In this document: in pieces, positions 11,835 through 24,100 of the stretch
How positions within the stretch are numbered: position 1 is the first letter of the stretch
Layout of the letters: each line of letters begins with the position of its first letter
From: Solanum dulcamara
Taxonomy: Eukaryota; Streptophyta; Magnoliopsida; Solanales; Solanaceae
Length of the DNA stretch: 64,000 bases
Direction: 5' to 3'
Assembly (NCBI RefSeq): GCF_947179165.1
Contig: NC_077246.1
Span: 71,644,421 to 71,708,420, forward strand
Position numbers and translations under genes: made by a program
The notes under the pieces: generated by a model
Told to the model about the DNA's origin: nothing
Databases searched by the model: none
What the model saw: the letters and a program-made list of their open reading frames with translations, nothing else

Positions 11835-14800
11835 ATGGCCAAGCCCAAGAGGGTGTACCAGTGCTGGAAGGGGAACAATGTGAGTGCTTCTTGCTACTTG
11901 TTAATACATTATTCAAGTTTGTGTATACTGTACTTTTTTTACTTCTTTTTTTTTCTAAGCAAGCTAGTGGTTTTTGAAGAATATGACTAAATGGGTGTGC
12001 GTATAATGTGTTAAAAACTCGATGGGTTGGTTTATTTTAGTAGAATATGGTTTGGGTTTTTGTTGTTTTTACTTGATTGGCTGTGTTGGGGTTGCTAGAA
12101 GCTAGTTGTTTTTGAAGAATATGATTAAATGGGTATGCATATATTTGAATTGAGTTTTTTTTTGTTTTTACTTGGTTGACTGTGTTGGGGTTGCTAGAAG
12201 CTTGTGGTTTTTGAAAAATATGACTAAATGGGTGTGCATATAATGTGTTAAAACTCGATGGGTTGGTTTATTTTAGTGGAATTTGGTTTGGGTTTTTGTT
12301 GTTTTTACTTGCTTGACTGTATTGGGGTTGCTAGAAGCTAGTGGTTTTTGAAGAATATGATTAAATGGGTATGCATATAATGTGTTAAAACTCGATGGGT
12401 TGGTGTATTTTAGTGTAATTCGATTTGGGTGTTTGTTGTTTTTACTTTCTTGGCTGTGTTGGGGTTGCTAGAAGCTAGACATTATATGCACACCCATTTA
12501 CTTGCTTGGCTGTGTTGGGGTTGCTAGATTGAGTTGTATTAGTTGAATATTAACTTTTGAGCTTATGGATTATTCAAATTTGGGGAGAGTATTCTTTGAT
12601 TTTTAGAAAGCTAATGTTTTTTCTAAGGGATATGGGTATTTGGTTTGCATATCAACAACAACATATCCAGTGTAATTCCATAAGTGGGATCCGGAGAGGG
12701 TAGATTGTATGCATACCTTACCGCTACATTGGGTGGTAGAGAGGTTGTTTCTGATAGAACTCGGCTCAAGGTATTTGGTGTGCATATATTGTGTTAAAAG
12801 TCATTTTTTCTTCCGTACTTTAGAGGAGTTTGATTTGGACTTTTGTTGCTTTTCTTGCTTTGTTTTGACGAGAAAAGAAGTTTTGGCGTGTCCGGTTTGC
12901 TATATTGAATTGCATTAGTTGAATGCTCTTTTTGAGCTTAAGGATTAAGCAAACTTGGAGAGAGTAATCTTTGATTTTTAGAAAGCTAATGGATTTTTAG
13001 GGATATGGTGTTTTTGTGTGCATATATTGTGTTAAAAACTCGGTATTTGTGTACTTTAGAGGGAATTTGATTTGGGTTTTTGTTGCTTTCCATTCCTGTC
13101 TTCAACAAGGACAAAAAGATTTGGTCTTGTTGGGTTGCTGGATTTAGTTATATTACTTGATTATTTATTTTACCTTAAGGATCATGTATGCTTGGATATA
13201 AAGTTTTCTTTAATTTTTTTCAGTAAGCTAATGGCTTTTGAATGGTATTGTTAACTGGTTGTGCATATAGTACTAATTTAATGGAAATGAAATGTCGGAT
13301 TTGATCTGGGTTTTTTGCTTTACTTGCCTCTGTTAGACAAGAAAAGAAAATTTGGACTTCTTGGTTGCTGGATTAGTTGTATTGGTTTATTACTTGTTTA
13401 AGCTTAAGGATCGTGGTCTCCTTCGTTTGGTTTATAATTGCTGATCGTCTCTTGCTTGTTGATGGGACGATTGATATAGTAATAGTGCTATGCTTGATTG
13501 CCACTTGAAATTACTGTGTAGAACTGAAATTTAGTGGCCAATAGGTTGAGTTGGTTACTTAAGGTTTCGATAAACAATTTGACAATGTTGTGGACCTTCT
13601 ATACGCCGCTGTAAATGATTGCAAAAGTAATTAGTGATAAGTGAAGTATCATTTCCATGAAGACGAGTTATCAATTACCAAATTTAAGTTAACCTTTTCT
13701 TTATTTTAACTATTGAATTGGGTGTGGTTTTGAAGTAAAAAGAACTAAAACTAAAAACAACATAAACAAAGTAAATGCTTGGAACCTATGATGGAACACC
13801 CAAGGCAGTCAACTTCACCAATTGCTTCACTGGGAAATCACTAGTTTGCTGATGTTATTATTGAAATGAGATGCTATTCTAGGATATGTTCTGCTTTGAC
13901 ATTGTGTTCGCATTAACTTTCTTTTTTGTTAATGTTTGCTATCCGCAGAAATTCTTGCTTGATGGGAGGCTGATATTCGGGCCAGATGCTAAGTCATTGA
14001 TCATCACCTTTACGCTTATCCTTGTCCCTGTTGTTATATTTTGTGTATTTGTTGCAAGTAATCTTGCTCACAAATTCACAACTGGACGTATAGGATATGC
14101 ATTTTTGGTCTTAGCAATTGTCTTCACAATCTATGTTAGTTTCCTCACACTTTACTTTATTTGGCCTCTAATATTTTATCATATGCGGGGCAAAGTTCCG
14201 CTAGTACTTATTTCCTTCTTACTTTCATCTTGCAGATTTCTGCCCATAACTTTCTATTTATGTTTCTGCAAACATCCCCAGAGTGTCCAACTCTTTTGTT
14301 TGTGTTTTTTCAGCTGCCTTTGATTTTCTTGCACCTGATAACTGTCAAGAATTTTTTCCCACTTTCCTGTTCTGTTGCTCAGACTCTCCAAAATGTTGTT
14401 GCACCCGTGTTGGATCCTCCAAGCATGCACTACTTTTGGAGGCTCCAACATGCATGTGTCCACATTTTGAAGAGTCCAAGGCTCCGAGCAACATAGCTTT
14501 TCTGTGACTAATGTGAAAAATCATGTGCTTGTTGCAATAGGTCTTGTTTCTTCTACTTTCAACATCAACCAAGGATCCTGGCATTGTTCCACGCAATTCT
14601 CATCCTCCAGAGGAAGTATCAGGTTATGATTCTTCAGCTTCCATTGACGTTGGAAAACCGTTGCCTCGCACCAAAGAAATCATTGTAAATGGTCTGCCAG
14701 TGAGAGTTAAATATTGTGAAACATGTATGTTGTATCGTCCACCAAGATGCTCTCATTGCTCAGTATGTAATAACTGTGTGGAGCGGTTTGATCACCATTG

Positions 14801-16924
14801 TCCTTGGGTGGGTCAATGCATTGGAAAGGTAGTGAATCTTCCTTCTACAGCTTATTCTTTTCTCAAGTTTCTTTTGTGATTCCATTTTATATTCCTTTTC
14901 TTTCTATAACTACCTCTATGGTTTCTTGGGCTCATCATGAAGATGAAACCTTCCACCTTTGCTCTTTCTCTTAAGAAATTCACTTCAGCCTTGTGTTTAC
15001 TGCTTTGCCGAAAAATATCCGCAGTTTTTTAGTTGATTAGTAGTTGTAGAAGTGCTTACTTTATTTGTATAAGCTGCTGTTTGTTGAATTGACTGATTGG
15101 CTTCTGTAAGCTTTGACAAGACACTTATAATCTAGGTGTGGACATTAGCATTTGTGATGTATGTTTCTAGCCTTTCATTTTTAAATGAATCTTTACTTGG
15201 ACTGTGCTTATGTTGTAATTAATGAATGGTGGTATTCAATCAAATGATATTGAGCATGTTTCCCATCTCTTCTCGAGAAACAAGTAGGCTATTTCTTTGC
15301 AAAACTGTGCTCAATTTCATTATGCTCTAAAAGAGTTTTAAGGGATAACATAATGAAGCAATGGTGAGGTTGGATATTTTGTCTAAGGAACAGGCAGGAG
15401 AAATTGTTGTATCCCTTCCCTGTTTTATTTTGTATCAGTTGCTTATGTGGCTGTAAATAAAAAGTCTATCAAAAAGAACTTCACCTGATACTTTTAGCTG
15501 CACCTTGGCGGCCTCTTGAGACTCATTTCTTTTTTGGTGTACAGCGCAACTATCGTTGCTTCTTCCTATTTGTTTCTTCAACTGCTCTCCTCTGTGTTTA
15601 CGTCTTTTCAATGTCGGCATTATATCTTAAACTTCTTGTGGATGATTATGGAACTGCTTGGAAGGCTATCAAAGTATCGCCAGCTTCAGTGGCACTGATG
15701 GCATATTGTTTTGTTTCGCTGTGGTTTGTTGGAGGTCTCACTGGCTTCCATTTGTATCTCATAAGTAGAAATCAGGTTACTCTTTTACACCTCTTATGTC
15801 AATATATAGTTCAATTTTTTCATTTGCTTTAGTTTGCGAGTATAATAATTGCAGTACTGCTTTAGTTTTTATATACTTGATCATTTTGTTTTCTGTGATG
15901 ATTATGTTGCTCACAAACACGTCTCTCTCTAGCTCCAGCATGCTGGAGTCAATAATCTGTATGTGTAGAAATGTTCTATAGCTATACTTTTTTCAAGACA
16001 GCTGTTAGGGAATACTTAAGACATGGTCAAGTAATTCGAATCCCTTTTCCTTCCAATATTCTTTGAAATCTTTTATCAACCGGAACTTTTGATTGACCTC
16101 TTGTTGTTATGTAGTTGTTGTTGAATCGGTACATATATTGAAGGCTCATTCTTCAAAATGTGTGAATATAGCTCGTCTAGAGTAATCTTTTTTTTTTACC
16201 AGTTCAATTCAAATGATGTGAATTGGTATCACTGATCATTAAACTCATTGAGCTATCTATGTCGTATTTGTTTGTCAATTCTTAATTGGACTGGTTTGTT
16301 TTAATTTGAGATTTAAATGGTCTGCTGTTGAATGTATTGTCATGTTCCCATCACCTGCTTTTACAAAAACAATGTCAGGAATCAATAAGATAAAATCTTT
16401 GTTGGCTGTCGAATGATAGATTAGACAATTGATTTGATATCACTACGTTCTCTCTCTTTCTTTTCCCCATGCATTATTTTGATTTGTTTTAGTTATATTG
16501 AACTCCATAGACCACATATGAGAACTTCCGTCAGAGAGGGCTAAGAGGAGACAACAGGATCAATGTGTATTACCGCGGTTGCATGAACAGTTTTCTTGAA
16601 GTATTCTGCTCGAAGATAGAACCTTCGAAGAACAATTTCCGCGGATATGTACATGAAGAGGCATCAAAGACTAGGAAGGGCGGCAACATTCAAGTAACAG
16701 AAGTTGACATCTCTGACGAGGATAGAAGAGTCAAGGTAGAAGATGATCTTGAGATTGGAGATGATCTGATGAAGATATCCCAACGACGTAACTCTCAAGA
16801 TATTGGTGATATTAGAGGTAGAGGAAGTGACAGGTCGCCCATAAGTCGTTCTGAGCTTGACTTTGGATTTGGTCTAGAGTCGCAATTTTCCTCCAGATCT
16901 GAAAGTCGCCATTCTGGTTGGTGA
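11835..16924 (+). CDS. DHHC protein S-acyltransferase (palmitoyltransferase)
   Basis: Exons 11835-11879, 13949-14134, 14541-14828, 15545-15775 and 16511-16924, all GT-AG and phase 0, give 387 residues. Such enzymes attach palmitate to Cys of target proteins at endomembranes or plasma membrane. Four membrane segments are visible (about residues 28-53, 61-84, 180-201 and 219-245). The Cys-rich domain (about 135-186) has the CxxC pairs and the catalytic Asp-His-His-Cys at 161-164. The downstream TTxE motif (Thr-Thr-Tyr-Glu) is at 251-254. The C-terminal tail is hydrophilic and rich in Ser, Asp and Arg. Length and motif order fit the plant PAT group with an N-terminal Val-Tyr-Gln-x-Trp-Lys-Gly signature. 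Intron 1 (2.07 kb) is unusually long and repeat-filled. The exact Arabidopsis orthologue cannot be named from sequence alone. Confidence 0.92.
11963..12530 (+). repeat. Tandem repeat array in intron 1 of the S-acyltransferase gene
   Basis: Copies begin near 11,963, 12,101, 12,200, 12,337 and 12,470 (spacing about 138, 99, 137 and 133 bp). Each carries gtggtttttgaagaatatga, then an aaatgggt-tgcatat block and gctgtgttggggttgctag. The fifth copy is rearranged. Weaker relatives occur near 12,605, 12,975 and 13,226, so most of the intron may descend from one unit. Confidence 0.8.
12651..12771 (+). mobile_element. SINE-like Solanaceae repeat in intron 1
   Basis: atcaacaacaacatatccag, then gggatccggagagggtagat, then gaggttgtttctgatagaac and ctcggctcaag. 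I recognise this as a dispersed, RNA-polymerase-III-type repeat common in nightshade genomes; the exact family name is not certain. It has the same sense as the host gene. Confidence 0.65.
14370..14496. mobile_element. hAT-type MITE in intron 2 of the S-acyltransferase gene
   Basis: The left end ttctgttgctcagactctcc and right end gagtccaaggctccgagcaa-catag are inverted repeats. Flanks ctttcctg (14362-14369) and cttttctg (14497-14504) form an 8-bp target duplication with 7 matches. The interior is self-complementary (ggatcctccaa / ttggaggctcc-like). Spurious open frames cover it on both strands. The same family sits in the BURP gene intron at 51,271-51,372. Confidence 0.7.
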
Positions 16925-17953
16925 AGAAGAAGTGAAGGGAACTGGTCCTCCGATATTACCATCTTTGCCAAAGCCATCTACTGCAATGATTTTGCAGTCA
17001 GTTCTGAGATTTGAAATGTGATACATTATGATGGCTAGCCATGAAAGTTCATCTCCAGTGCTCTTTCCCGGTGTCATTCTGGCTCAACCTGTTTTCGTGG
17101 ACGAGACCATACACAGAACAGTTTTGTCGCAAAACACACAGATGATCTGCTGATTTCTATAATGTCTTTTGCTGGTTATTATTTCTTGAAAGAACTATGG
17201 ACATATGTCAAAGGAATTTGAAAATGTATACATCTAGTCATTCTTTTCCTATTACTCTTCCTATATGGATTACTCTGGAAACTCCTATTTCCTGTCTTGT
17301 TTTATGTGTCCAAGGGGAATCAAATTCTCATATGCTTAACTTCTGAGTTCTGATAGGATATAATGCATCAGTGTTGGTATGATCGCATCCTCACTTTTGA
17401 AATTCAGCACGGTTTTCTAGCTGAATTTGTTTAGAATGGAAAACTGTTGAGGAAATTAAATCATTTTTTGACAACCATTGATGCATTATTTAGCAAGGAA
17501 ATGTGCAGCAAACTCAAACTACTGTATGATTGAAGCATTTAGCATTATTGTCATCCAAATTCCTAGTAAAAATAGTTTCATAGGAAATATATAGAAAAAT
17601 TGACAAATACAAAGAACTTAGTTATACAAAAGTTAAGCTACCTATATTCAATGATAGATCCTGGAATATAAATAATGAGTTTTATTCCAACCTAATTCTT
17701 CCAACACATTATATAAATTTATATGAAAATATCACTAGATTTAAAAAGAACTTATATTTATACTTGTAATTTTTAAAACATAATGAATTTTGTGATAAGA
17801 TTTTATAGATTGAACCCATATAATTTGAATCATACATTCATTTAGTATTAAATAATCACACACGCTAATATATACTTGTCTATCAAAAACTACCTCTTTT
17901 CTTTGTAATGATAATGTTTGCATATATATCATAAAATTACACGAAATATGTTA

Positions 17954-17985
<32 letters not shown>

Positions 17986-18178
17986 ACATATTAATATAAT
18001 ATGTACCATAGCCCCTTCGACAAGAAAACTAGATTGAAAATTGAAAGAAAAGAGAAAAGAAAGAAAACAAAAATAATACAAAAACAGCATAGACTCAAAA
18101 AGTAGTAAAAGAGACCGTATTCAACACTCTATACTAGCTTTCTCTCTCTTAGGGTTTCACAGCGATCGAATTCAAAAA
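16925..18178. other. Intergenic region between the S-acyltransferase gene and RPN5
   Basis: Contains the presumed 3' UTR of the S-acyltransferase gene (to roughly 17.3 kb) and the promoter and leader of RPN5. A TTA-repeat microsatellite lies at 17,951-17,988. A CT-rich leader (ctttctctctcttagggttt, about 18,139-18,158) precedes the RPN5 start codon. No gene was recognised. Confidence 0.5.
17951..17988. repeat. (TTA)n microsatellite
   Basis: An almost perfect trinucleotide run of about 12 units in the RPN5 upstream region. Confidence 0.9.
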
Positions 18179-21100
18179 ATGGTAATCTACTATTCTCTTG
18201 TTGAATTTCTCTGTATTTTCATTCGATTCAGATCCCATTTCGGTATATTCAATGTTTTTTTTGCTCAATTTCAGGAAGGTAATGGGAATTTGGAGGCGCA
18301 AATAGAGATACTGTTGAATGTGGAGAAGCAGATGAGACAAGCTGGCGATGTTGCGGGTACGAGGAAAGCTTCCATTGATATTCTTCAGCTCTGCTTCGAG
18401 GCTCGTGCATGGACTACACTTAATGAGCAGATTGTTCTATTGTCAAAGCGCCGTGGACAATTGAAACAGGTATTATTTTTTATTATTACTATATGTGTGT
18501 CCTTGTAGCAGAATGTAATGAGCCTGAATAGACTGGGATTGGTGTGCTGAATTTTGACAGTGTCAGTCAGTAAGGAGGACAGTGGGTATTAACACATTTA
18601 GAAGTGTTGAGCTATAACAAAATGCTTGTTCATATATACACACATATATATATTTATATATATGCATCATATCTTATTGGAAATTTTGAAGAAAAAAAAT
18701 GATAACTTCCATCAGTAAGGAGGACAATGGATATCAACACATTTTGAAGTGTTGCCTATAACGAATGCTTGTTCATATATATATGCATCATATGTTATTG
18801 GAAATTTTGAACTAGTATTAGAATTTTCAGAAATGAAGAAATGCTTTCCAATCCATCTCCCCGTCCATAACAAAATTTATCTTATCTACTTTCTGTTTTC
18901 CAAATTTTTGAATATCTTCTGACTGCACTACCAATTGATTAAATCTTTTTTTTTTAGAAAGGACATACTATAGGGAAGAGGTATCAAAATCCCACTTTTA
19001 CTTAGTTAGATTTCAAGTCCATGTTAGGAGTTTAAAGGACTTTTTGATTGCTTTTTTTTTTCCAAACAGGTAGCGATTTTATAAATGTCAAAGGAATTAT
19101 TGATTTCTTAGGGTGTAGTTCAAAAATCTAGTTTATGTTGTGAAGGAATACTATCTTTGCTTTAATAAGTGAGAGTTAAAAAGGAAGGATAATTGAAAGG
19201 GTGAAGGCCTGAGGGGGCTAATATTTTTCTCTTGTTCTAGATGGAAAGATATATGCTTTTATTTTCTGCTTTATATCGTACAAGAAGTATGAAAGTGAGT
19301 ATTTTCCTTATTGGGGTACAAAGAAAGGAAAGTTACTGTTTTTGTGGTATGCAGTGATTATGGTTGATGTGTTTGTCATGAACAGTGATTTTCTGCCTTA
19401 ATGCAGACTTTAGTAAAATTAGTTTGCACCTTGTTGATGCTTTCTAATGTTTGCTTGCTTACTTATCAGAAATAATCATTAAAAGTCATGCATATTTGGG
19501 TAGAGGAGAGGATTTTCCTTTTATGTAGTTCACTCATCATTGGCATGATCAGATGTGTAATGTGGTGACATGCGTATGTGTTAATGCTTAGGCATGCTTG
19601 GCTACTAGTCATGTGCCTATTTACCTTGGAAAGTTTGATTAACATGATACAGTTGAATATATGCTCCTGCCCGTTGCTTATGCCAAGTGCTTATAGGCAC
19701 GTCCGTTCTTTACTTAACATATTGTATGTGGAACTATCTCATTGCTATGGGAAACCTGTGAGATGCGATGTTTCTCCTGTGGTGATGGATGATCTCATGG
19801 TTTTGTCTGTTCTATACCACTGTGTAATAACATTGTTTAGTGTTTTTTAATTTGGACTTGTGCAGGCTGTACAGGCTATGGTCCAACAAGCGATGCAGTA
19901 TATTGACCAGACACCTGATCTTGAAACTAAGATAGAACTCATCAAGACCCTTAACAATGTAGCTGCTGGAAAGGTAAGTGTTCTTTTGACTTTTGTTTTT
20001 TTTGGTTAATTTTAGATTAGAACACTTTGGTTCCTTTTGTCTTTCTTTCCCACCGAACGACTTTAATCTTGCATGTAGATATATGTTGAAATTGAGAGAG
20101 CCCGTTTGATTAAGAAGCTTGCAAAAATGAAAGAAGAACAAGGACTCATAGCCGAGGCTGCTAATTTGATTCAAGAAGTTGCGGTCAGTATTTGTTGACC
20201 TCTTCCTTGGTGACTACTTAGTCTTTTTGATCTAGTGATCGGTGTCAAACTGAACATCAGTTTTTATTGGGAACTTTTCGGGATTTACTTACTTGCAATG
20301 TTCCCATCTGTGGGTATGTTGACGGACAGGTTGAAACTTTTGGAGCAATAGCAAAAACCGAGAAGATTGCGTTTATTCTTGAACAAGTATGTATCACTGA
20401 TCCCTTTCATTCTACAGAATATTGAAGCATGACTTTGGCTAGTTATGTAATGCTGAACTCTACAGGTGCGTCTCTGTTTGGATAGTCTCGATTATGTGCG
20501 TGCACAAATACTCTCAAGAAAGATCAATCCCAAAGTGTTTGAAGCTGATCCTACTAAAGAAAAGAAGAAACCCAAAGAAGGTGATAATGTAGTCGAAGAG
20601 CCTGCTCCAGATATTCCATCATTGTTAGAGTTGAAGCGGATTTACTATGAATTGATGATTAGGTGAGTTATGATTTTATGTGGAGTGTGCCTCTACGCCA
20701 AGGACGGGCTCCTCTTCGTTGGAGGTCCAATAAAATAAAAGAATCTACGTCAATTCATACCTCAAGTTATTTTCTCTTGATAATGATGATAAACTAGACT
20801 ATTCTTACCCTAAGCGCTCAGGGGCTCAGCATATTTATGCCAAACTCATAATTTGAACAGATTAATAGTTGTAGTTGATGCCTCTTCTTCACTGATTATT
20901 GTAGCATGGTCCTAATTTGAACAGATTAGTGTTGAAAAAAATCACTGACTTGCTTCTTAGTTGATTTTCAATGCATCCTGACCCTTAATGTACATTGCTC
21001 ATTTTACTACTGAATTATTTAACATGTGCATTCTGGGTGAAACCTTTATGACTCTCCATATTTAGCTGATGGTTGTTTGTCTTGTTTTTGTAGTGCATGC

Positions 21101-24100
21101 CCCATTACAATTGAATGTGTCCATAATGTGCATCCAGTGAAACATTTTGACTGTCCTCATTTTGCTTATAATTTGATTTGTCTTATAAATGAATTTGGAT
21201 TTCTTGCAATTTTTTGAAAGTTAATCGGCCTTATGGTGTTGGGGTTTGACAATGATACAATGTAGAACTTGTTACTGTTATCAACTATTCGGTAACACCA
21301 AGGGAAATGCTGTTTTTACTCTGCTTGTACACAAAAGATTTTGATTTTCCACCAAAGAGATAATATTCATGCTTGTGATGTTATGCCGACCTCATTCAAA
21401 TTCTGCAAAGATGAGTATTTGAGAGCTATAGTTTTCATTTCCCGTCTTTTAGGATTAGTTTTTGTTATGAATGGACTTCAATTGCAGCAACGAAATGGTC
21501 TGATTGAAAAGGTTACATTACTTATTCTAGTTAGTCTGGGATTGAAGCATAGTGAAAATGTTGCATTTTCAATCCCAGCTCGTTTGGAATTGAAGCATAG
21601 TTGTTTGATTGATTGATTGGAGTTTCAAGTTTCATAGTAAGATTGTGCTGGGACTGGAATATTAAGCTGTTAGAAGGTCAATTATACTTCTTTCTATACT
21701 AGTTTCTCCCTCCAAAAACTTTTTCGCATTGTTTTTCACTTGCATGATAATCGTTAGAATGTCGATGGTGGATTCTAACATCCGTTTGAGGAGTGGAAAA
21801 AGGTATATTTCATAAATCTAAATTAACATGTGATTGGGTTAACCCCTCCTCTCTTTCAAGTCATGCTTCTACCATGGAAATTGATATCATACTCGAGCAG
21901 TGCGCTCTGGCTTACCTGAAGCTGAGGATTTTATTCTTGATCCTCTGCTTAACCTAAAGGGAAACTTCTTAAGCCATGGAAAGATTGATTATTGGTTTCA
22001 TCCCTGAGCAGTTAAAAAGTGGCCAACAGTGACCTACCCTTCATGAGAACAGCATAAGCTATTCAATTTGCCATTATGACCTTGTTAAGATCAGAGCTCT
22101 TGAAGTTCAGGCACCTGGTTGTGAAGTGGGAAATTCCTTTCCAACAAAAGTCATGCTTCATATGATAGACTTAGTTCATGCCCTTCACAGAAAGTTTTAT
22201 GCGTGAGTAGGGCTCACTGTTGCAAGCACTTGATCATACCTGATTTACTTCGTCTTTGATTTGCAAGTTTGTCAATTCTAGAGCTTAAAAGAACTCCCTT
22301 AATGATGGTACTTTTGAGATAACTTTAAGCTCTTGCTAGAAAAATGGAGACTGCAGTTGTTGCATCTGGAACTTTTCGTTGTATTTGTATGCCTTAAACT
22401 TGTCACAATAATTTCTTTTATTCCGGTGCTGCAGGTATTACTTTCAGAACAATGATTACCTTGAGATATGTCGCTGTTACAAGGCCATCTATGAGATCCC
22501 TTCTGTAAAGGAAAACCCAGCACAGTGGATACCAGTAAGCCTAATTCAGTTATATTCTTGAGGTGGTATGGTAATCTGTGCAATTCATATGCAAATCTTC
22601 TTTTCTCAAGATTGCATCCATGAATTATCAATCTTAACTAGAGAACTAATGTATTACATCAACATGTGATATCAAATGTCAAATTGTCAATGAACATTGG
22701 GGACACAAGTAAACGAAGGTATTGAATGCTAACGTATTTACTCGATACAGAAATCTTCCTTTTTCTGATATAGGGAAGTGGATAATTTTGTAAAGAAGAG
22801 AGTGGAATTTTGTTGTTTCGGTTTCAATTTTTTGAGCTGGCAATGCGCTTTAGATAATTGGTAGTGGTGGTGGGTGGCAGTGGAAGACTGGAAGTTGTGG
22901 TGGTTGTAAAGTGGCATTGGGAAGAGTAGTAAAAGGTTGCTTCCACAGGAGTTTTTAAGTAAATGTTTTAATGATTTTGAAACTATATCTGTAATATATG
23001 AATGAATCAGATCTGCAGAGAAAATAAACAGTTGTAATGAATAACAAATGTGCTTAAGTTGGTTGAGATATGAATGATTCGAATTCAAACCTCCACCAAG
23101 TGAAAACAAACTGGGCCTTTGTTTTCTGCATGTAGTCTGTTTTAAGCTTAAGAAAGAAAGAGAAATCCTTCTCATTTGTCAGGAAGATGACACATGGGAA
23201 AAAGAAATAAAAAGAAGGAAACACTTTATTATATGCTTGTTCAAGTCCATCCCTTTCTGATGAATTAGTGCTGGCTTTCTACTCCTTAAACAACTTCTTT
23301 AGAAATCAATAGACATCTATGCTAAGCTGATAGTGTTAAAGAAATTATTAAGCTGTTGAGGGGCCAATTAACAAAGAGCAACCTGGTATATTGGAATAAA
23401 ATGTGTTGTATGATGGACATATCCAATATGTTCAGAACTTAAACGGCAAACATTCCTACTTAAGTGGAGCTTTAGTTAATGCATTTTTTTCCCAATTGAA
23501 AAAAGGAAGGATTGCAAGAATAATCAGATACATCTAGTTCAGTTTTGTCAAAAAGATCCAAAAGAAATATTTGATTACGCGTCACTTAGGAGCCTACATG
23601 AAAAGCTGGGCCACAGGATCTCTGGATACCCCTAAATTATGCTGAAACTTTTTGCTATATAATGCAGGTGCTGAGGAAAATTTGCTGGTACTTGGTATTG
23701 TCACCGCATGATCCTATGCAATCAAGTCTTCATAACTCAACTTTGGAAGACAAGAATCTTTCAGAGATCCCTCATTTCAGGTTCTCTTGAAAACTGTACT
23801 TGCCCAATTTTGTTCTACGGAGCTGAGGATTAGCAATTATCTTTCATTTGTCCTTAGGAGATTGTGAGGAAAAATGTTTCTCAAATTTTTCCAACCATCA
23901 TCAGCACCCTTTTTGGAAAATATCCTTGCTTTTGTATCAATTGGCATTAGGTAGTAAAGTATTTTGCAATAAAGTGGAGAAGAAACCCCAGGATTTAGCT
24001 TGCATATCTTTTTATACAAGCTAGATATGAGTTTTCTTCTGTATGAAAATTACCTTTATCAAAGTCCTTCTCAAAAAAATAAAAAATAATTACCTTTATC

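Noticed and set aside
14254..14596. Overlapping short frames on both strands near 14.3-14.6 kb
   Set aside because: They cover the foldback MITE in intron 2, so symmetry of the element creates frames on both strands.
22738..23175. 145-codon minus-strand open frame
   Set aside because: It lies wholly in RPN5 intron 7, has low-complexity composition and matches no family.
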